A stretch of 64,000 nt of DNA from Nitrobacter winogradskyi Nb-255 (GTDB lineage: Bacteria; Pseudomonadota; Alphaproteobacteria; Rhizobiales; Xanthobacteraceae): the NCBI RefSeq assembly GCF_000012725.1, contig NC_007406.1, positions 1,206,001 to 1,270,000 on the forward strand. Direction: 5' to 3'. Below are positions 34,837-42,010 of the stretch, piece after piece (the first letter of the stretch is position 1; each line of letters starts with the position of its first letter). A model generated the notes under the pieces. That model was not told the DNA's origin. It did not search any database and worked only from the letters and a program-made list of their open reading frames with translations. The translations under genes were made by a program, and so were the position numbers.

Positions 34837-36381
34837 ATGAGTTTGATGAAGAGCGTTGTTTTCGACATGACGGCAAGGCTGGTTTTGCTGTCGGCCATTC
34901 CGCTTGTCGCCATCGCTTCGAGTCCTGCGCAGGCGCAACCTCGATCCCATGCTGAGGTACAGGCACAGGGGGATCCGAGCCATACCAATGGCCGTAACGG
35001 AGGCACCCAGCCGCAGCCGGAAATATGGCCCAAGTTCAAGCCGAGCACGTCAAAGCCGTTGTTCTCACTCTATGATGCACTAGGACGGCCCGACAACTTC
35101 ACGATCCGCGGGACGTTTCGTTCCCGCGCAGAAGGAGTCGCCAACGCTTTTCGTCCAGCGCCTTTTCCGCGCGATGAATTCGCGAACATGCTTTTCGGTA
35201 CGATATTCGCCGAGTACGATACCGGACACAATGTGAAGATCGGCGGGGAAATCCTGGATGCCCGCAGCTACTTCCAGAAGAATAATTCGGTGGTCTCCGC
35301 CCTCGACGTGAATGCTTTCGAGCTTACGCAGGCTTATCTCAACTTCGATCTTTCCGACGTCACAGGCGATGGATCGAAGAGCAGCGTCACCGCCGGTCGC
35401 TTCACGAAAGACGTCGGCTCGCGTCGTTATATGTCGCGTCAGCAGTATCGTAACAACACTAACGCCTACACTGGTGTTTCCTACGACTGGAAGGGTGCGA
35501 ACAAGGACCGCTGGACCGTGTTCTGGACCATGCCGCACATCCGGTTGCCTGATGATGCGCAGGGCGTTCGCGATAACGCGGTCGAGTATGACCGGGAGAG
35601 TCCGGATCTTCAGTTTTACGGCAGCTCCTATACCTTTGCTGATGTATTTGGCGGATCGCTGGAGCTCTTTGGCTACGGTCTGTATGAACAGGATTCAGGC
35701 ACGAGCCTGCTGAACTCGATGCAGACCCGTAACCGCCGGCTGTTCACTCCAGGCGCCCGGCTGTTTCGGGGCGCGAAGCCCGGGAGGTTCGATTATGAAT
35801 TCGAGGGTGTTTATCAGGCGGGTCTGGCCCGGGCGACGACCGCCGTCACCGACACGCGCGACCTTGATGTTTCAGCCTATTTCGTTCATGCGGAGACGGG
35901 TTACACGTTTGCTGTGCCGTGGCTCCCACGGCTGTCGCTGATATACGATCACGCCAGTGGCGACAACGGCAACCCCTCCACCTTCAACCGTTTCGACAGT
36001 CTGTTCGGCGTTCGCCGTGAATACAATGCGCCGAGTCTGTACGGGCCGATGACGCGTGCGAATCTGATCACGCCGGCTGTGCGCCTTTACGTCACGCCGA
36101 GCTCGATCTGGGATGCGTTCGTTACATACCGCGCGATCTGGCTGGATAGCGCCACCGACGTCTTCGGCGCAACACAATTACGCGATCGCTCAGGTCAATC
36201 CGGCCGCTTCGCCGGCCACCAGATAGAGGCTCGCCTGCGGTATTGGCTCATCCCGGATGCCATTTTGCTCGAAACCGGGGCTGCCTACCTTGTCAAAGGC
36301 AGATTCTTGAGGGATGCGCCCAACGCGCCAGATGGGGGCGACACCATCTATGGTTATCTCGCTACGCAAATCTTCTTCTAA
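34837..36381 (+). CDS. Alginate-export-type outer-membrane beta-barrel protein
   Basis: A 514-residue porin-like protein with a signal peptide of about 33 residues (cleavage near A-Q-A-Q). After a Pro/Gln-rich linker the sequence shows alternating amphipathic strands typical of a 16-18-stranded barrel, with V-T-A-G-R-F-T-K-D-V-G-S-R-R, a hallmark of the alginate_exp family (AlgE-like), and ends in phenylalanine (A-T-Q-I-F-F) as barrel proteins do. It would let anionic sugars or similar solutes across the outer membrane; no alginate genes are nearby. ATG 34837 has GGGAAG upstream; TTG 34831 is in frame. Monocistronic. Confidence 0.82.
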   Translation: MSLMKSVVFDMTARLVLLSAIPLVAIASSPAQAQPRSHAEVQAQGDPSHTNGRNGGTQPQPEIWPKFKPSTSKPLFSLYDALGRPDNFTIRGTFRSRAEGVANAFRPAPFPRDEFANMLFGTIFAEYDTGHNVKIGGEILDARSYFQKNNSVVSALDVNAFELTQAYLNFDLSDVTGDGSKSSVTAGRFTKDVGSRRYMSRQQYRNNTNAYTGVSYDWKGANKDRWTVFWTMPHIRLPDDAQGVRDNAVEYDRESPDLQFYGSSYTFADVFGGSLELFGYGLYEQDSGTSLLNSMQTRNRRLFTPGARLFRGAKPGRFDYEFEGVYQAGLARATTAVTDTRDLDVSAYFVHAETGYTFAVPWLPRLSLIYDHASGDNGNPSTFNRFDSLFGVRREYNAPSLYGPMTRANLITPAVRLYVTPSSIWDAFVTYRAIWLDSATDVFGATQLRDRSGQSGRFAGHQIEARLRYWLIPDAILLETGAAYLVKGRFLRDAPNAPDGGDTIYGYLATQIFF

Positions 36382-36464
36382 ACAGGCGTTGGCTTAAACA
36401 ATGCGCCTGGAACCAATTCACTCTCGACTATGAGTAGAATTTCATCCCGTCGAATCGGGTTAGC

Positions 36465-37220
36465 TCAGGTCCCGTAGCTCTGCACCAGACTGCCGGCCAC
36501 CAGCGCCCAGCCATCGACCAGCACGAAGAAGATCAGCTTGAACGGCAGCGAGACCACGACGGGCGGCAGCATCATCATGCCCATCGACATCAGGACCGAC
36601 GCCACCACGAGATCGATGATCAGGAACGGCAGGAACAGCAGGAACCCGATCTCGAAGGCGCGTTTAAGTTCGGAGATCATGAAGGCCGGCATCAGAATGC
36701 GCAGCGAAAGATCGGCGGGCGTAGCCGGCGGCGGCTCGCCGGACAGGTCCATGAACAGCTTGAGGTCCTGTTCCCGGACGTTCTTCTGCATGAAGCCGCG
36801 CAGCGGAACGGACGCGCGCTGCAGCGCCTCCTCAACCGTGGTCTCGTTGGCGACCAGCGGCTTGATGCCCTCGTCGTAGGATTTCTGCAGCGTCGGTCCC
36901 ATCACAAAGGCGGTGAGGAACATCGCAAGCGCGATGATGACGGAGTTGGGTGGCGCGGTCGCCGTGCCCAGCGCGGTACGCAGCAGTGACAGCACCACCA
37001 CGATGCGCGTGAACGACGTCATCATGATCAGGATCGACGGCGCGATCGACAAGACGGTGAGCAGCGCGATCAGTTGTATCGCACGCTCGGTGACGCCGCC
37101 ATTGCCGGCGCCGCCGAGATTGATGCTGATATCCTGTGCCAACGCCGGATCGGTGAGCGATCCGGCGGTGATCAGAATGAGAAAGAATGAAACTCTACGC
37201 GGGTGGGTCGCCGCGCTCAC
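36465..37220 (-). CDS. fliP: Flagellar export gate protein FliP
   Basis: A 251-residue inner-membrane protein with a cleavable signal peptide (cleaved near A-L-A-Q-D) and four membrane segments. I-L-I-M-M-T-S-F-T-R-I-V-V-V-L-S-L-L-R and the later F-M-I-S-E-L-K-R-A-F-E-I-G-F are diagnostic, and M-S-M-G-M-M-M-L-P-P is intact. FliP pentamer with FliQ and FliR forms the export pore. Its start overlaps the fliO stop (ATGA), so the genes are coupled. The fliO-fliP pair is separated from fliQ-fliR, which lie on the other strand. Confidence 0.97.
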   Translation of the reverse strand: MSAATHPRRVSFFLILITAGSLTDPALAQDISINLGGAGNGGVTERAIQLIALLTVLSIAPSILIMMTSFTRIVVVLSLLRTALGTATAPPNSVIIALAMFLTAFVMGPTLQKSYDEGIKPLVANETTVEEALQRASVPLRGFMQKNVREQDLKLFMDLSGEPPPATPADLSLRILMPAFMISELKRAFEIGFLLFLPFLIIDLVVASVLMSMGMMMLPPVVVSLPFKLIFFVLVDGWALVAGSLVQSYGT

Positions 37221-38074
37221 GAAGGGGACTTCGTGCGCCCGAGCAGGGACGCCATCTCGTTCTCAAGATGCTCGAACCCGGACTTCGGACCGGGTGGAGC
37301 GACCGGTGGCGGTTCGCTACGGGATGCGGGTGGAGGCGAGAATTCCGAGCCGCGCGGACGAGGCGGGGGTTCGGAAGTCACGGGCGTTGCGGGTGGAGAT
37401 TTGCCGCCCGTCGGGCGGCGGAGCGCGGCTTCGAGACGTTCCGCCATCTCCGCGAGATTTTGATCCGCGTCCGACGCGGGAGGAAGTGGAGCTGGCGCCG
37501 GAGCTGGACGCGGCACCAGCGGCTCTTGTCGGGCGGGGCGGGTGCCGCGAATGTCGGTCCGGCTCATGGGCTCGGGGGTGAAATCGGCCAGCGGGTCGCT
37601 ACGGCGCTCGGCGGCGACCGGCTTGCGCACGGTATCGGCGAAGGCTGGACGGGGGGCCGGGCGTGGCAGCTCCGGCTCCGTAGGCTCGGGATGATCGGGG
37701 GGAATGGAACGCGTGCTGTCGGATTCTGTCCATCCCGTCTCCGCCAGCGGCGGCAGCCTCGGCGTTTCACTGCCCGGCAGCGGGCGCTGCGGCGCCTGAT
37801 CGCGTCCGGGAGCGGCGCGCACGATGTTATGCTCGACGACGATGTCGGTCGGGCCGCCGATCATCAGCAGGTGCTCGACATTGTCCCGGCGCACCAGAAC
37901 CAGGCGCCGGCGTCCGTCGACCGCGGCGGCATCGATGACAGCCAGGCGGGGCATGCGTCCGCGATTGGCGTTGACGCCCAGACGATCTCCCGCGAATCGC
38001 CGCACGAGCCACGCAGCCCCGGCGATCAGCGCCAGGACCACAATGAATGCAATGACGAATGTGACTGCCTGCAT
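37217..38074 (-). CDS. fliO: FliO-type flagellar assembly protein with long proline-rich tail
   Basis: A 285-residue protein: one membrane helix (residues 4-26, V-T-F-V-I-A-F-I-V-V-L-A-L-I-A-G-A-A-W-L-V) and a small beta domain with L-A-V-I-D-A-A-A-V-D-G-R-R-R-L-V-L-V-R-R-D-N-V-E-H-L-L-M-I-G-G, the FliO signature. From about residue 95 on it is a disordered Pro/Arg/Glu tail, longer than in enteric FliO. FliO helps FliP assemble and is not itself part of the pore. First gene of fliO-fliP, divergent from flgB. Confidence 0.88.
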   Translation of the reverse strand: MQAVTFVIAFIVVLALIAGAAWLVRRFAGDRLGVNANRGRMPRLAVIDAAAVDGRRRLVLVRRDNVEHLLMIGGPTDIVVEHNIVRAAPGRDQAPQRPLPGSETPRLPPLAETGWTESDSTRSIPPDHPEPTEPELPRPAPRPAFADTVRKPVAAERRSDPLADFTPEPMSRTDIRGTRPARQEPLVPRPAPAPAPLPPASDADQNLAEMAERLEAALRRPTGGKSPPATPVTSEPPPRPRGSEFSPPPASRSEPPPVAPPGPKSGFEHLENEMASLLGRTKSPS

Positions 38075-38148
38075 GTTGTGCCCCTGACAGAAAGCGCCTT
38101 AGTTCCAGCTTTGGATCGTTGAACGCCTTCCGGCATCCCTCCCGTGAC

Positions 38149-38215
38149 GATCGAGTCGTTAGGATCGAGTCGTTAGGATCGAGACCGTAGCAATCGAGAC
38201 CGTAACGATCGAGGC
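38149..38215. repeat. Imperfect 14-bp tandem repeat upstream of fliO and flgB
   Basis: GATCGAGTCGTTAG occurs twice in tandem (38149-38176), then GATCGAGACCGTAG, a 15-base variant with CAATCGAGACCGTAA, and a partial unit CGATCGAGG. It lies 75 bases upstream of fliO in a 452-base region. No protein is known to me that would bind it. Confidence 0.8.
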
Positions 38216-38445
38216 TTGGCCCAGTCTGTTAAACCCGCGCGGCAAAAGCTGCCGCTGACCACCTTGAATAAACCCTTAATAACCTATGAATCGACCAGAC
38301 CAAAACAACTTCTGCGCGTTGCGCGTTCCGGTTAACAAGGGTGGTTAACGCATCGGTGGTGCGTAATCCCCACCGAACTGAAGGCCGGCGTACGCGCTTG
38401 AGGGGAAAAGCCGGGTTCGGGCGGGAACCGCCGGCCTTGACGTTC

Positions 38446-38462
38446 TTAACCTGTCGTTAACC
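38446..38462. promoter_or_regulatory. Perfect CtrA box upstream of flgB
   Basis: TTAA-CCTGTCG-TTAACC, matching the full consensus TTAA-N7-TTAACC, 65 bases upstream of the flgB start. Further TTAA-type motifs (GGTTAAC at 38329-38335 and 38342-38348, a 13-base repeat) occur higher up. Confidence 0.7.
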
Positions 38463-38526
38463 ATAAGGGAGGCAAATTCTGCCTACCTCGGCGGCGCACC
38501 GTCCCGAGGCAGGAGCAAGGACGCCC

Positions 38527-38934
38527 GTGCCCCTCAACGATATTTCCGCCCTGGCGGCGCTGCGCACCCGGATGCAGTGGCATCAGGAGCGCCAGCGTGT
38601 TCTGGCCGAAAACATCGCCAACTCCGATACGCCGAATTTCAGGCCGCACGATCTCGTGGAACCGACGTTCGACGCGCAAGGCGGCAATGCTTCGAGCGGC
38701 GTGACGTTGGCGATGACCCGCACCACGGCAGGCCAGAGCATGGCCGGTTCCGGAGCGTCCGCGCATTTCGGACAGAATGGAAATGGCGGCTTTCAGACCC
38801 GTCCGGCGGGCAACGCCGTCAGTCTTGAGGATCAGATGCTCCAGGTGTCGGCCAACCAGATGGACTACGCCGCCGCGGCCTCGCTTTACAGCCGGAGCCT
38901 GCGGCTTCTGAAGATGGCCGCCGGCAAGGCGTGA
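38527..38934 (+). CDS. flgB: Flagellar proximal rod protein FlgB
   Basis: A 135-residue rod protein. L-A-A-L-R-T-R-M-Q-W-H-Q-E-R-Q-R-V-L-A-E-N-I-A-N-S-D-T-P-N-F is the FlgB N-terminal signature, and the C-terminal helix contains N-Q-M-D-Y-A-A-A-A-S-L-Y. The start is GTG 38527 with AAGGA 7 bases upstream. It heads the plus-strand operon flgB-flgC-fliE-fliQ-fliR-flhB, with a consensus CtrA box in front. Confidence 0.94.
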   Translation: MPLNDISALAALRTRMQWHQERQRVLAENIANSDTPNFRPHDLVEPTFDAQGGNASSGVTLAMTRTTAGQSMAGSGASAHFGQNGNGGFQTRPAGNAVSLEDQMLQVSANQMDYAAAASLYSRSLRLLKMAAGKA

Positions 38935-38963
38935 CGCACGGTTGAACGGGAGGATATCGCATC

Positions 38964-39389
38964 ATGGCAGACAACGGCGCCGACTTCATGCGATCGATGA
39001 GCATCGCGACGTCCGGCCTGCGAGCGCAGGCGGGAAGGATGCGGGTGATCTCGGAAAACATCGCCAACGCCAACTCAACCGCGCAGGCGCCGGGCGGCGA
39101 TCCGTACCGTCGCAAGGTGCCGACCTTTTCCTCCGCTCTCGATCGTGCGCTCGATGCGAAAGTGGTGACGCTCGGCCGGGTGAGGCCTGACACGTCGACG
39201 TTCCGCATCAAGCACGAGCCGGGTAATCCGGCCGCGGACACCAGCGGCAACGTCAAGTATCCGAACGTCAATCCGCTGGTGGAGATGACCGACATGCGCG
39301 ACGCGCAGCGGTCCTACGAGGCGAACCTCAACATCATCAGCGCGACACGCCGGATGATCCAGCGCACACTCGACATCCTCAAGTCCTGA
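38964..39389 (+). CDS. flgC: Flagellar proximal rod protein FlgC
   Basis: A 141-residue rod protein: M-R-S-M-S-I-A-T-S-G-L-R-A-Q-A-G-R-M-R-V-I-S-E-N-I-A-N-A-N-S, then the D-P-Y-R-R-K loop, Y-P-N-V-N-P-L-V-E-M-T-D-M and the C-terminal Y-E-A-N-L-N-I-I, all typical of FlgC. It starts 29 bases after flgB with GGGAGGATAT upstream. Confidence 0.96.
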   Translation: MADNGADFMRSMSIATSGLRAQAGRMRVISENIANANSTAQAPGGDPYRRKVPTFSSALDRALDAKVVTLGRVRPDTSTFRIKHEPGNPAADTSGNVKYPNVNPLVEMTDMRDAQRSYEANLNIISATRRMIQRTLDILKS

Positions 39390-39404
39390 TCGGAGAATCT
39401 GGCC

Positions 39405-39716
39405 ATGGCATCGCCAACAGTCGCAGCAAACGCCTATGCAAGCCTCGCGAGGATGATGGATTCTGGCGCCGTCGCCGGCAAGGCGCCGGGTGGCGATGGT
39501 CCCTCGTTCGGGGCGGTGCTGAAGGATGTGCTCGGCGGCGTGGTGGAAGCGGGGCGCGCGTCCGACGCGCAGACCGTGGCGATGGCGTCGGGCAAGGCCA
39601 ACCTGATGGACGTCGTGACAGCGGTCGCCGATACCGACGTCGCGGTGTCGACGCTGGTCTCGGTGCGCGACCGCGTCATCCAATCCTATGAAGACATCAT
39701 GAGGATGCCGATCTGA
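39405..39716 (+). CDS. fliE: MS-ring/rod junction protein FliE
   Basis: A 103-residue protein. Typical FliE features are the S-F-G-A-V-L-K-D-V-L segment and the C-terminal half with S-V-R-D-R-V-I-Q-S-Y-E-D-I-M-R-M-P-I, the universal FliE ending. It connects MS ring and rod and is the first exported subunit. It lies 15 bases after flgC. Confidence 0.95.
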   Translation: MASPTVAANAYASLARMMDSGAVAGKAPGGDGPSFGAVLKDVLGGVVEAGRASDAQTVAMASGKANLMDVVTAVADTDVAVSTLVSVRDRVIQSYEDIMRMPI

Positions 39717-39828
39717 TTGAGACTCCTCATGTCGAACCTTGAAGCCCTGCTTTACCTATCTCCGCGCGGGGAGCAGGTGCGCGCGCTGCTATTGCATCAT
39801 TCCTGATCTGATCGAAAAGAGGTGTGTC

Positions 39829-40092
39829 ATGACCGGCGCTGAAACCCTGGATGTCGCGCGCGACGCGATCTGGACCATCGTTCTGGTTTCCGGACCATTG
39901 CTGGGCGTTGGCCTGATCGTCGGCGTCGCGATTTCGCTGGTGCAGGCATTGACGCAGATTCAGGAGCAGACGCTGGTGTTCGTACCGAAGATACTGGCGA
40001 TCTTCGTGACGCTGGTTCTGGCGCTGCCGTTCATGGCCGACGCGCTGCACGCCGAAATGCTGCGGATTTCATCGCGAATCATCGGCGGCTGA
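39829..40092 (+). CDS. fliQ: Flagellar export gate protein FliQ
   Basis: An 87-residue protein with two membrane helices. G-P-L-L-G-V-G-L-I-V-G-V-A-I-S-L-V-Q-A-L-T-Q-I-Q-E-Q-T-L is the highly conserved FliQ core. ATG 39829 gives the usual length of 85-90 residues; a reading from 39739 is too long. It lies 112 bases after fliE, more than elsewhere in this operon, so a small internal promoter is possible. Confidence 0.97.
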   Translation: MTGAETLDVARDAIWTIVLVSGPLLGVGLIVGVAISLVQALTQIQEQTLVFVPKILAIFVTLVLALPFMADALHAEMLRISSRIIGG

Positions 40093-40108
40093 TGCATGGT
40101 TGCGCGAG

Positions 40109-40879
40109 ATGCGCATCGATATCTCGCTTCTGCCCGCCCTTGGCGCCGCCTTCATGCTGGTCTTCGCCCGCGTCGGCGCGATGGTGATGCTGTTGCCCGG
40201 CTTCGGCGAGGGCTACATTCCGGTGCGGGTGAAACTCGCCATCGCTCTGCTTCTGACTTTCATCATCCTGCCGCTGCATCGCGCCGCCTATCACGTCGAC
40301 ATGCAGTCGGTCGCACCGCTGGCGGTCCTGCTGGTGCATGAGATCATCATCGGCGTGGTGCTGGGCGCTACGGCGCGCGTCACGCTCGCGGCCCTGCATG
40401 TGGCGGGCTCGGTCATCGCCCAGCAGCTCGGGCTTGGATTTGTGACATCGGTGGATCCGACGCAGGGCCAGCAAGGCGCGTTGATGGGCAACTTCCTGAC
40501 CCTTCTCGGAATCGCGCTGCTGTTCGCGACCGACACCCACTATCTGGTCATCGCCGCGTTGAATGACAGTTACAAGATATTCTCGCCGGGCGAACTGATG
40601 CCGAGCGGCGACGTGGCGGCGCTGGCGACGCGCGCTTTTGCCGGCGCCTTCAAGATCGGCCTGCAACTGTCGGCTCCGTTTCTGGTGTTCGGGCTGGTCT
40701 TCAATATCGGGCTTGGCGTGCTCGCGCGGCTGATGCCACAGATGCAGGTTTATTTCGTCGGCGTGCCGCTCTCGATTTTCATCGGCTTCATGATCTTCGC
40801 CGCCGTGCTGGCGTCCATGATGGGAACCTACATGGATTATCTGATCGGCGTGATGCAAGACCTGACGTCGTCGAACTGA
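40109..40879 (+). CDS. fliR: Flagellar export gate protein FliR
   Basis: A 256-residue inner-membrane protein with six or so hydrophobic helices. The middle segment with G-L-G-F-V-T-S-V-D-P and the later F-G-L-V-F-N-I-G-L-G-V-L-A-R-L-M-P-Q-M-Q-V-Y-F-V-G-V-P are conserved FliR blocks. ATG 40109 is preferred over TTG 40100, which adds three residues only. It follows fliQ by 16 bases and precedes flhB by 9. Confidence 0.96.
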   Translation: MRIDISLLPALGAAFMLVFARVGAMVMLLPGFGEGYIPVRVKLAIALLLTFIILPLHRAAYHVDMQSVAPLAVLLVHEIIIGVVLGATARVTLAALHVAGSVIAQQLGLGFVTSVDPTQGQQGALMGNFLTLLGIALLFATDTHYLVIAALNDSYKIFSPGELMPSGDVAALATRAFAGAFKIGLQLSAPFLVFGLVFNIGLGVLARLMPQMQVYFVGVPLSIFIGFMIFAAVLASMMGTYMDYLIGVMQDLTSSN

Positions 40880-40888
40880 GAACCTGCG

Positions 40889-41968
40889 ATGGCCGACGAG
40901 AGCGACGATACGGAGAAAACAGAAGATCCGACGCAAAAGCGCCTTGACGATGCGCTGGAGCGCGGCGATGTCGCCAAGAGCCAGGAGGTCAACACCTGGT
41001 TCGTGATCGCGGGCGCGACGCTGGTGCTGTCCACGTTTTCAGGCTCGATCGGAAGCGGATTCGAATTGCCGTTGCGCAACCTGATCGCCAATTCCTGGCA
41101 GATCCGGACCGACGGACCCGGCCTTCTGGCGCTGGCCGAGCAGATCGGATACCGCCTTGCCGCCGCGCTCGGCGTGCCGCTGCTTCTGCTGATGATGGCA
41201 GCCGTCGCAGGCAACGTCATTCAGCACCGCTTCGTCTGGTCGGGCGAAACGCTCAAGCCGAAGCTCAGCAAGATTTCCATGGTGTCCGGCGCCAAGCGGA
41301 TTTTCGGCAAGCAGGCCGCCGCGAACTTCGCCAAGGGACTGTTCAAGGTGCTGGCGCTCGGCGCGGTCATGACGGCGGTGCTCTGGCCGGAACGCTCGCG
41401 GCTCGACGCCATGGTGCGGCTCGATCCCAACGCCCTTCTCGGAATCACGAAGAGCCTGACGCTGCAACTGCTCGGCGCGGTGATCGTGATGCTCGCGCTG
41501 GTGGCGATCGCGGACTACCTGTTTCAGTACCGGCAGTGGTTCGAACGGCAAAAAATGTCGCTGCGGGAGATGAAAGAGGAGTTCAAGCAGTCGGAGGGCG
41601 ATCCGCATATCAAGGCCCGCATCAGGCAGTTGCGCCATGTCCGCATGAAGAAGCGCATGATGGCCGCTGTTCCGCAGGCCTCGGTGATCATCACCAATCC
41701 GACGCACTATTCGGTCGCGTTGTCTTACGAACGCGGCATGTCCGCCCCGGTCTGCGTGGCCAAGGGCGTGGACAACATCGCGCTCAAGATCAGGGAAATC
41801 GCCCGCGAGCATGACATTCCGGTCGTCGAGAACGTGCCGCTGGCCCGTGCGCTGTACGCCGCCGTCGAGATCGACGACGAGGTGCCGGTCGAGCACTATC
41901 ACGCCGTGGCCGAAATCATCGGTTACGTCATGGGGTTGAAGCGCGGCCTTTCGGGACGCCGGGTTTGA
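40889..41968 (+). CDS. flhB: Export-specificity switch protein FlhB
   Basis: A 359-residue protein: acidic start with D-P-T-Q-K-R-L-D-D-A, four membrane helices between about 30 and 215, then a cytoplasmic domain with the self-cleaving N-P-T-H (N270-H273). The region Y-R-Q-W-F-E-R-Q-K-M-S-L-R-E-M-K-E-E preceding it is typical. Autocleavage between N and P is required to switch from hook to filament substrates, and all needed residues are present. Last flagellar gene of the operon; the kinase gene starts 42 bases later. Confidence 0.97.
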   Translation: MADESDDTEKTEDPTQKRLDDALERGDVAKSQEVNTWFVIAGATLVLSTFSGSIGSGFELPLRNLIANSWQIRTDGPGLLALAEQIGYRLAAALGVPLLLLMMAAVAGNVIQHRFVWSGETLKPKLSKISMVSGAKRIFGKQAAANFAKGLFKVLALGAVMTAVLWPERSRLDAMVRLDPNALLGITKSLTLQLLGAVIVMLALVAIADYLFQYRQWFERQKMSLREMKEEFKQSEGDPHIKARIRQLRHVRMKKRMMAAVPQASVIITNPTHYSVALSYERGMSAPVCVAKGVDNIALKIREIAREHDIPVVENVPLARALYAAVEIDDEVPVEHYHAVAEIIGYVMGLKRGLSGRRV

Positions 41969-42010
41969 GGCCGGCCAGCGGGCAATGGGAACAGCATCGG
42001 GGCAGCGAAA

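Noticed and set aside
38140-38220. CRISPR array
   Set aside because: The repeat unit is 14 bp without spacers; tandem repeat only. No cas genes are present.
38329-38348. TTAAC-N-TTAAC pair upstream of flgB as a CtrA box
   Set aside because: The two TTAA are nine bases apart instead of seven; the consensus box at 38446 explains the promoter better.
40020-40936. Long minus-strand frame opposite fliQ and fliR (285 codons)
   Set aside because: Shadow of membrane-protein genes: reversed hydrophobic codons give His/Arg/Gln-rich text with no domain.
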